Assembly: GCA_012719545.1 (NCBI GenBank) | Contig: JAAYAD010000101.1 | Coordinates: 31,169 to 95,168, forward strand | DNA length: 64,000 bases | Direction of reading: 5' to 3' | Origin: Clostridiaceae bacterium | GTDB taxonomy: Bacteria > Bacillota > Clostridia > DSM-8532 | Part shown: piece by piece, positions 58,047-64,000 of the stretch | Position numbering within the stretch: the stretch's first letter is position 1 | Layout: every line of letters begins with the position of its first letter | Translations under genes and position numbers: made by a program | Notes under the pieces: model-generated | Told to the model about the DNA's origin: nothing | Databases searched by the model: none | The model's input: the letters and a program-made list of their open reading frames with translations, nothing else

Positions 58047-59189
58047 ATGGAAGGACAGCTTCAAAATGTTCCCCAGAATGTTCCTCAAAATGCTGCTCAG
58101 AATACGGCAACTCAGGCTGTTGACAATTATGATGTTAACAAATGGAACGAGATGACACCCGAAGAAAGGCAGAAGGTTTTAGATATTGCAGCCCAGATTG
58201 ACATATCTGACTCCCAGAGTATCATCCAATACGGTAACCTTGCCCAGAGCGATATATCCAAGTTTTCCGATACCATACTTGATCAGATTAGGGCAAAGGA
58301 CAGCGGACAAGTTGGAGAGGTACTCAATGAACTTTTAGGAAAGGTTCAGGAAGTAAATATAGATGAACTTGACCCTAACCAGAAGGGATTTTCATTTTCA
58401 CGCTTATTTGGCGGTTTTAAGAGAGAAGCCCAGAAGTTTATTTCAAGGTACGACAAGATAAGCGTCCAGATTGAAAAAATAATTGACCAGCTCGACAGGG
58501 CAAAACTCCAGCTCATACGCGATATTGCCACTCTGGATGTAATGTATGAGAAAAACCTGGAATATTTGCACCAGTTGGATATGTATATAATGGCAGGCTC
58601 TTTAAAACTTAAGGAGCTTAATGACAAGGTGCTTCCACAGCTTAAGGAGAAGGCCTCTAAATCAGGTGACCCAGTGGATGCACAGAAGGTTAAGGATATG
58701 GCGGAGCTTATCTCACGCTTCGAGAAGAAGCTTCATGATCTTAAGCTTAGCCGTATGATTGCCATTCAGACAGCTCCACAGATACGTCTGATTCAGAACA
58801 ATGATCAGACTTTGGTTGAGAAAATCCAGAGTTCAATAATGAATACCATACCTCTCTGGAAAAACCAGATTGCCATTGCCATCACCATGCTTCGCCAGCA
58901 GGCGGCTTTAAAACTTCAAAGAGATGTAACCAATGCCACAAATGAGCTTCTGACCCGCAATTCCGAAATGCTTAAGACAAGCTCCATAGAAATTGCCCGT
59001 GAAAATGAGAGGGGTATAGTGGATATGGAATCATTGCGTAAGGTCAATGAGGATCTCATCTATACGCTGGAAGAAACTCTGAAAATTCAGCAGGATGGAC
59101 GCCAGCGCAGGTTACAGGCAGAAGCTGAGCTTAAGAATCTTGAAAATGATATACGCAGAAAACTGCTGGAATTTAAGGATAGAGTATAA
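58047..59189 (+). CDS. telA: TelA/toxic anion resistance family protein
   Basis: 380-aa soluble, largely helical protein of the TelA family (tellurite or antimicrobial-resistance related, mechanism unresolved). Features: Gln/Asn-rich N-terminus, long coiled-coil helices and the family segment LWKNQIAIAITMLRQQAALKL. Follows xpaC in the same operon; GGAAAGGT lies before ATG 58047, though ATG 58038 is also possible. Confidence 0.88.
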   Translation: MEGQLQNVPQNVPQNAAQNTATQAVDNYDVNKWNEMTPEERQKVLDIAAQIDISDSQSIIQYGNLAQSDISKFSDTILDQIRAKDSGQVGEVLNELLGKVQEVNIDELDPNQKGFSFSRLFGGFKREAQKFISRYDKISVQIEKIIDQLDRAKLQLIRDIATLDVMYEKNLEYLHQLDMYIMAGSLKLKELNDKVLPQLKEKASKSGDPVDAQKVKDMAELISRFEKKLHDLKLSRMIAIQTAPQIRLIQNNDQTLVEKIQSSIMNTIPLWKNQIAIAITMLRQQAALKLQRDVTNATNELLTRNSEMLKTSSIEIARENERGIVDMESLRKVNEDLIYTLEETLKIQQDGRQRRLQAEAELKNLENDIRRKLLEFKDRV

Positions 59190-59302
59190 ATCAAAACCGA
59201 TTTTAAAAGTATGTTGAATCTATTGATAAAGCTAAAATATAACTATATATAAACTAAATTTAAACCCAATATAAAACAAACTATTAAAAGACTATTCGCA
59301 AT

Positions 59303-59344
59303 AAAAATCACTCTGGGATAAAACAGCCCAGAGTGATTTTTATT
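59303..59344. terminator. Two-way terminator between telA and the anchored protein
   Basis: AAAAATCACTCTGGG (59303-59317) and CCCAGAGTGATTTTT (59327-59341) are perfect 15-bp complements between convergent genes; both directions end in T-rich tracts. Confidence 0.85.
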
Positions 59345-59389
59345 TATGCTTTCTAATATATTTCAAATTTGTCTGGTATCTCTTTGATT

Positions 59390-60100
59390 CTATTGTCTGA
59401 TGAAAGAATTTTTGCTGAAAACAAATTTTTCTGGCTTATTTGACTCAAAGAACACTTCAAACAACTTATTGTTCTCATCCTGTAAATATACTGATTTTGC
59501 GCCTGTTGACCCATTTACATCTGAGACATATATTTTTGAGTCTTTCGTTGTGTATATTTTTGTTTCAGGAATTGTACCCGTGGTTGCAACTATTTCCTTT
59601 ATATTATCATTATCCAAATCAATTTCTGTGGTGTTTCCATCTATCTGGATGACAGAATTGGCTTTTTTATCAACAAACCAATAAAAAGCTTGAGCGTAAT
59701 TAGATCCCAATAATCCATAGAATTTTACAGCTTTCTTCCCGAATACCTCAGCATCTTCAATTCCAAATAGATTGTCCGGTGTGTTCTCCATTGACACTTG
59801 TCCAATATAATAAGATTTGCCGTCCAGTTTGATTGCAGCTTTTAATTCACCATCTTCATTATCTTTGTATATAAATGCGCTGGTGCTATTATCGATAAAC
59901 TTTTCCTTAACGATGTTGATATTATCAATATTATTCAGATTTAAATCTTCTATTTTTGTAAGGCTTATTTCATTAAAGGTTAAATGATATACATTTTTGC
60001 CTTTGGTAATCTGATTAATTACAAGTCCTAATGCTACAGCAGCTATAATAGTAACGAATAAAGCAATAATCCAAAATTTTGATATTTTATTATTTGACAT
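59390..60100 (-). CDS. Membrane-anchored extracytoplasmic protein with EF-like loop
   Basis: Not recognised. 236 aa: short basic N-terminus, one membrane helix (about 9-31), then an outer domain that is unusually rich in Asn, Asp and Ile. The loop DLDNDNIKEIVATTG resembles a calcium-binding DxDxDG/FG-GAP repeat. AAGGATGG precedes ATG 60100 by 9 bases; ATG 60112 overlaps that site. Its AT-rich, Asn-rich composition is unlike its neighbours, suggesting a recently gained gene (inference). Confidence 0.7.
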   Translation of the reverse strand: MSNNKISKFWIIALFVTIIAAVALGLVINQITKGKNVYHLTFNEISLTKIEDLNLNNIDNINIVKEKFIDNSTSAFIYKDNEDGELKAAIKLDGKSYYIGQVSMENTPDNLFGIEDAEVFGKKAVKFYGLLGSNYAQAFYWFVDKKANSVIQIDGNTTEIDLDNDNIKEIVATTGTIPETKIYTTKDSKIYVSDVNGSTGAKSVYLQDENNKLFEVFFESNKPEKFVFSKNSFIRQ

Positions 60101-60319
60101 CTTTATAACCATCCTTACTTAATTCGCAAGATTACTTCCATTAAATTATGTCGTCCATTCACGGCTTTCTATTGCCAATCTATCTCTAATAGAATTACTT
60201 GTCAATTCTATTTTTTATATATTTGAAATACAGTCAACCCTTTTTGAATATTCTTATATTTATGTATTAATAGGTATTGCATTCCAAAATCATGGGAATA
60301 ATCAATTTGCACGCTTTTC

Positions 60320-60349
60320 TTGACACATGAAGGCTTTTATGCATATAAT
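60320..60349 (+). promoter_or_regulatory. Promoter of ileS T-box transcript
   Basis: TTGACA (60320-60325), 18-base spacer, TATAAT (60344-60349). Confidence 0.8.
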
Positions 60350-60374
60350 TTTTTATGAATATGCTGAAAAATAT

Positions 60375-60640
60375 CAAATGCGATGATCGGACGAGTAGGA
60401 ATTCCCGAAGCCTTAAAGAGAACGGGGGTAGGTGAGAGCCCGCAGGATAGGAAATTCTGAAGATCAGCCGTGAGCAGCAGCCCTAAAAGGTTGGTTTGTC
60501 CAGCCCCATTAAGGTGAGCCGGTTAAAGGACCGTTAATCCTTAAGAGTGACAGCAAGGTGGTTTTGCCTCCTGGCTGTAATTTGGGTGGTACCGCGAAAA
60601 TCAGCCTTTCGTCCCATGCTGGACGAAGGGCTTTTCTGTT
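60375..60640 (+). ncRNA. T-box leader RNA with Ile (ATC) specifier
   Basis: Stem I (from GATGATCGGACGAGTAGG) has loop E-like GAGTAG opposite TGAAGATCA; ATC at 60463-60465 is the specifier for tRNA-Ile. The conserved T-box TTTGGGTGGTACCGCG (60581-60596) carries the UGGU bulge for the tRNA 3' end (discriminator A). Uncharged tRNA-Ile would stabilise the antiterminator and raise ileS. Confidence 0.95.
60603..60640 (+). terminator. T-box terminator
   Basis: GCCTTTCGTCC (60604-60614) and GGACGAAGGGC (60621-60631), then TTTTCTGTT. Confidence 0.85.
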
Positions 60641-60708
60641 GTGATATATATTTTGTGACGATGAATTTGAAGGGTTAAACTTAAACATAAAGAGAGGAAT
60701 GAGATACA

Positions 60709-63477
60709 ATGTCAGTTGATTATGGCAAGACTCTTAATCTGCCTAAAACCGACTTTCCCATGAGAGGAGGCCTTCCCCAGAAAGAACCCCAGATCATTAA
60801 GGAATGGGAAGAGAAGGAGCTTTATAAGAAGCGCCTTGACAGAAACAGAAATACCGGGAAGAAGTTTGTCCTCCATGACGGCCCGCCGTATGCCAATGGT
60901 GGAATTCACCTGGGAACAGCCCTTAATAAGATTCTTAAAGATATAGTAATGCGCTATTACGATATGAAGGGATATTATACTCCCTATGTGCCAGGCTGGG
61001 ATACCCACGGTCTTCCCACTGAGCAGAAGGCTATCAAGGAAAAGGGACTTAACCGCCATGAGGTTGGCCCTGTAGTGTTCCGTCAGGCCTGTGAAGAGAT
61101 AGCAAGAAAATATCTTGATCTGCAGCGCGAATCCTTTAAGCGTCTCGGCGTATTGGGCGACTGGGATCATCCGTACATTACCCTTGAGCCATCTTTTGAA
61201 GCAAAGCAGGTTGAAGTTTTCGGCCAGATGGCTAAACTGGGATGCATATATAAGGGACTTCGCCCTGTTTACTGGTGTCCTTCCTGTGAAACCGCCCTTG
61301 CAGAAGCCGAGATTGAGTACATGGAGGATCACGGTAATTCAATTTACGTTAAGTTCCCCATGAAGGACGACAAGGGTAAGCTTAAGGGAATCGTGGACAG
61401 CCTTGATAAGCTGTATGTAGTTATCTGGACCACCACAACCTGGACCCTTCCCGGAAACCTGGCAATCTCACTTAATCCTGAGTTTGTTTATGCAGTTGTT
61501 GAGGCAAATAACGGAGAACGTTACATCATAGCCAAGGAACTTGTTGAAAAGGTAATGAAGGTTGCCGGTGTTGAGGAATACAAGATACTTGGCGAAATAA
61601 TGGGAAGCGAGCTTGAACGTACCGTTTGCGCTCATCCGTTCCTTGATCGCGATTCTCTTGTTATCGTTGGTGACCACGTAACTCTGGATGCAGGTACAGG
61701 TTGCGTTCATACTGCTCCCGGTCACGGTGCCGAGGACTTTGAGGTCTGCAAGAATTATCCGGAACTTGGCGTAATCACTCCTGTTGATGATAAGGGTCAT
61801 CTTACAAAGGAAGCAGGTAAGTTTGCAGGCTTGTTCTATAAAGCTTCAAACAAGGCAATCTTGGAGGAGCTTAAAAACAATGGCATGCTCCTTGCTGAGG
61901 AAGCAATTACCCACCAGTATCCTCACTGCTGGCGCTGCAAAGACCCCATTATCTTCAGAGCGACAGAGCAATGGTTCATTTCCATTGATAAAATCAGGGA
62001 TCAGGCTCTAAAAGCCATTAAGGAAGTGCGCTGGATACCTGGTTGGGGCGAGGAGCGCATATCCAAGATGGTTGAGGACCGTGGTGACTGGTGTATTTCA
62101 CGTCAGAGAATCTGGGGACTTCCCATACCCATTTTCTACTGCACCGACTGCGACAAGCCAATAATCAACGATGAGACAATAGAGGCTGTAAAGAATCTGT
62201 TTGCTAAGGAAGGCTCCAATGCCTGGTTCAAATATGAAGCATCTGAAATCCTTCCTGAAGGCTTTACCTGCGAATGCGGCGGTAAGCATTTCAGAAAGGA
62301 AACCAACATAATGGACGTATGGTTCGACTCAGGTTCAAGCCATATAGCTGTTGCCGAACAGAATCCCGACCTGGGCTGGCCCGTTGATATGTATCTTGAA
62401 GGAAGCGACCAGCACAGAGGTTGGTTCCAGTCTTCACTCCTTACTGCAACAGCCGTTAAGGGCAGAGCTCCTTACCGTGAGGTTCTGACCCATGGATACG
62501 TTGTTGACGGTCAGGGTCGCAAGATGAGTAAGTCATTAGGCAACGGCATTGACCCAATGGATATATGCAAGGAGTATGGTGCAGATATCTTAAGACTTTG
62601 GGTTGCTTCAAGCGATTACAAGGTTGATATCCGTATCTCACCTGATATCTTAAAGCAGCTTTCTGAAAGCTACCGCAAGATACGCAATACTGCGCGCTTC
62701 ATCCTTGGCAATATCTGTGACTTTGATCCTAAAGTTCACAGTGTACCGTATGAAGAGATGGAAGAACTGGATAAGTGGGCTCTTATGAGACTTAACCAAC
62801 TGGTAGCCAAAATTGAAAAGGCATACTCAGAGTACGAGTTCCATACCATGCTCCACTCCATCCATAACTTCTGCGTTGTTGACATGAGCAGCTTCTACCT
62901 TGATGTAACCAAGGACAGAATGTATGTTTCAAGACCTGATGACAAGGCACGCCGCGCAGGACAGACCGCCATGTATATCATACTTGATACCCTTACAAGG
63001 CTTCTGGCTCCAGTTCTGTGCTTTACTGCCGAGGAGATCTGGAAGTACCTGCCCCATGGCAGCAACGACAACGCTGAAAGCGTAATGCTCAATGACTGGC
63101 CGGTTGTAATACCTGAATATGATAATAAGGAACTGGAAGAAAAGTGGGATAGGCTCCTTGAGGTTCGCGACGCTGTATTAAAAGCTCTGGAAGAGGCAAG
63201 AAACAAGAAGCTTATAGGTCAGTCCCTCCAGGCAAAGGTAATCTTAAAGGCAAGCGGAAGCTTACTTGAACTCTTAAATAACAGCCTGGATATCCTGCCC
63301 ACAATATTTATCACCTCTCAGGTGAAAGTAGTTGCAGGGGACAATAAGGAGCTGGAAGTTCAGGTTGAGCTTGCCGACGGTGAAAAGTGCGAGCGCTGCT
63401 GGGTTTACTCAGAAACTGTGGGACACAACCATGAGCATCCTACTCTCTGCGACAGGTGCGTATCTGCCATAGAGTAA
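60709..63477 (+). CDS. ileS: Isoleucyl-tRNA synthetase
   Basis: Class I synthetase, 922 aa. HIGH motif in PPYANGGIHLGTA (about residue 57 on), editing (CP1) domain, KMSKS at 605-609 in GRKMSKSLGN, and a C-terminal zinc knuckle with Cys pairs at 894/897 and 914/917. This is the bacterial (type 1) form. AGAGAGGA precedes the ATG. Regulated by the T-box upstream. Confidence 0.98.
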   Translation: MSVDYGKTLNLPKTDFPMRGGLPQKEPQIIKEWEEKELYKKRLDRNRNTGKKFVLHDGPPYANGGIHLGTALNKILKDIVMRYYDMKGYYTPYVPGWDTHGLPTEQKAIKEKGLNRHEVGPVVFRQACEEIARKYLDLQRESFKRLGVLGDWDHPYITLEPSFEAKQVEVFGQMAKLGCIYKGLRPVYWCPSCETALAEAEIEYMEDHGNSIYVKFPMKDDKGKLKGIVDSLDKLYVVIWTTTTWTLPGNLAISLNPEFVYAVVEANNGERYIIAKELVEKVMKVAGVEEYKILGEIMGSELERTVCAHPFLDRDSLVIVGDHVTLDAGTGCVHTAPGHGAEDFEVCKNYPELGVITPVDDKGHLTKEAGKFAGLFYKASNKAILEELKNNGMLLAEEAITHQYPHCWRCKDPIIFRATEQWFISIDKIRDQALKAIKEVRWIPGWGEERISKMVEDRGDWCISRQRIWGLPIPIFYCTDCDKPIINDETIEAVKNLFAKEGSNAWFKYEASEILPEGFTCECGGKHFRKETNIMDVWFDSGSSHIAVAEQNPDLGWPVDMYLEGSDQHRGWFQSSLLTATAVKGRAPYREVLTHGYVVDGQGRKMSKSLGNGIDPMDICKEYGADILRLWVASSDYKVDIRISPDILKQLSESYRKIRNTARFILGNICDFDPKVHSVPYEEMEELDKWALMRLNQLVAKIEKAYSEYEFHTMLHSIHNFCVVDMSSFYLDVTKDRMYVSRPDDKARRAGQTAMYIILDTLTRLLAPVLCFTAEEIWKYLPHGSNDNAESVMLNDWPVVIPEYDNKELEEKWDRLLEVRDAVLKALEEARNKKLIGQSLQAKVILKASGSLLELLNNSLDILPTIFITSQVKVVAGDNKELEVQVELADGEKCERCWVYSETVGHNHEHPTLCDRCVSAIE

Positions 63478-63583
63478 TAAATGCCTTTAGTCCATAATGT
63501 TTAGAAAAAACATATATACAGTTGTTAATTAAGGTTCTAATTGTTGGGGTAGGACACAAAGTAAAATGAAATAGCTATATGTT

Positions 63584-63623
63584 ACTGGCAGATAATCAAT
63601 ATTTGGTTGTCTGCCAGTTTTGT
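63584..63623 (+). terminator. Terminator after ileS
   Basis: ACTGGCAGA (63584-63592) and TCTGCCAGT (63610-63618), then TTTTGT. Confidence 0.7.
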
Positions 63624-63690
63624 ATGTAAAGGCTTATGCCATAACATGAAGTATTCTGTTCCTAAATCTATTGAAATTTCGAGACGGGGG

Positions 63691-64000
63691 TGCGGACAAA
63701 AAGTTGGACTAGGATTCACTCCGAAAGGAGTAGAATATGTACTCAGAAGAACAGTACCTTCGAGCGTTTGAAGTTTATGACGAAACAGGCTCAGTTACAA
63801 AAACCATTACCATTCTCGGATACCCGGCTCGGAGACAAACTCTGTATAACTGGATAATACGAAGGAAGCATGTACCCGAAGGATATTCTACATTTCGCGG
63901 ATTAAATACGCCTGAACACCCAAGGCATCCTCCATTATCAGTAAAATTAGAAGCGCTACATCGTTGCTTTGAATTGGGAGAAGATGTACAATCAGTATCA
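63691..64000 (+). mobile_element. Left end of an IS3-like insertion sequence, cut by window edge
   Basis: Terminal sequence TGCGGACAAAAAGTTGGACT resembles IS3/IS150-group ends; it leads straight to a transposase OrfA-like frame. The right end and inverted repeat partner lie beyond the window, so the family is inferred. Confidence 0.6.
63737..64000 (+). CDS. IS3-family OrfA-like transposase, N-terminal part
   Basis: The frame is open to the window end (88 codons). It starts MYSEEQYLRAFEVYDETGSV and continues TILGYPARRQTLYNWI, the helix-turn-helix of IS3-type OrfA proteins. AAGGAG lies 6 bases before the ATG. A downstream -1-frame DDE OrfB would be expected outside the window. Confidence 0.75.
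   Translation, partial: MYSEEQYLRAFEVYDETGSVTKTITILGYPARRQTLYNWIIRRKHVPEGYSTFRGLNTPEHPRHPPLSVKLEALHRCFELGEDVQSVS

Overview
The window reads as chromosome of an anaerobic, Gram-positive, probably spore-forming member of the Clostridia (inference). Support comes from a one-polypeptide pyruvate:ferredoxin oxidoreductase, a PPi-type phosphofructokinase, an S-layer-homology (SLH) glycosidase-like protein, the Firmicutes-type small division gene sbp, IreB, an FMN riboswitch, a PyrR attenuator and an Ile T-box. Base composition is moderately AT-rich and fairly even. PPi-PFK together with SLH proteins suggests the former Clostridium cluster III, but no rRNA is present to fix this.

Layout. 1-6.1 kb is a division and cell-wall (dcw) block: ftsW/spoVE (cut by the edge), murG, murA, divIB/ftsQ, sbp, then ftsZ from its own promoter; ftsA is missing from its usual place. 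A tRNA-Thr(CGT) and a two-gene chromate-type transporter follow. 7.5-12.1 kb holds an HPr-like protein without the catalytic His, mtaB, ireB, an aldo/keto reductase with a ferredoxin tail, FMN riboswitch-controlled ribU, and rpsO. 12.2-20.8 kb holds pnp with a long leader hairpin, then a tight run glgA - nth - FtsA-like ATPase with a beta-grasp-like repeat tail - diguanylate cyclase. 20.8-23.3 kb (minus strand) has a membrane-anchored unknown, cheW and argJ. yerC-secA and a TPR/coiled-coil membrane protein follow.

27.9-36.6 kb is rich in pyruvate/PEP-related functions: a KaiC-like/PEP-synthase-like fusion without a P-loop or phosphohistidine domain, PPi-PFK, and nifJ. 36.8-40.5 kb is a ferrous-iron locus: a DtxR-family repressor gene, two feoA, feoB and a 45-aa Cys-rich membrane peptide, with three identical-architecture GTTAG-N6-CTAAC boxes. 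40.9-43.1 kb is pyrR-uraA behind a PyrR-binding attenuator.

43.3-59.2 kb carries a YibE/F membrane protein, exodeoxyribonuclease III, a Ca2+-type P-ATPase, two ABC systems, the SLH/GH18-like protein, a J-domain-like membrane protein, galM and an XpaC-TelA pair. The window closes with an unknown anchored protein, T-box-controlled ileS, and the left end of an IS3-like insertion sequence running off the edge.

No CRISPR array, prophage or classical defence island is visible. The most unusual items are the FtsA-like fusion paired with a GGDEF protein, the P-loop-less KaiC/ATP-grasp fusion, and the three-box feo regulon. Starts were chosen by ribosome-binding-site spacing and family N-termini, and several are GTG or TTG.
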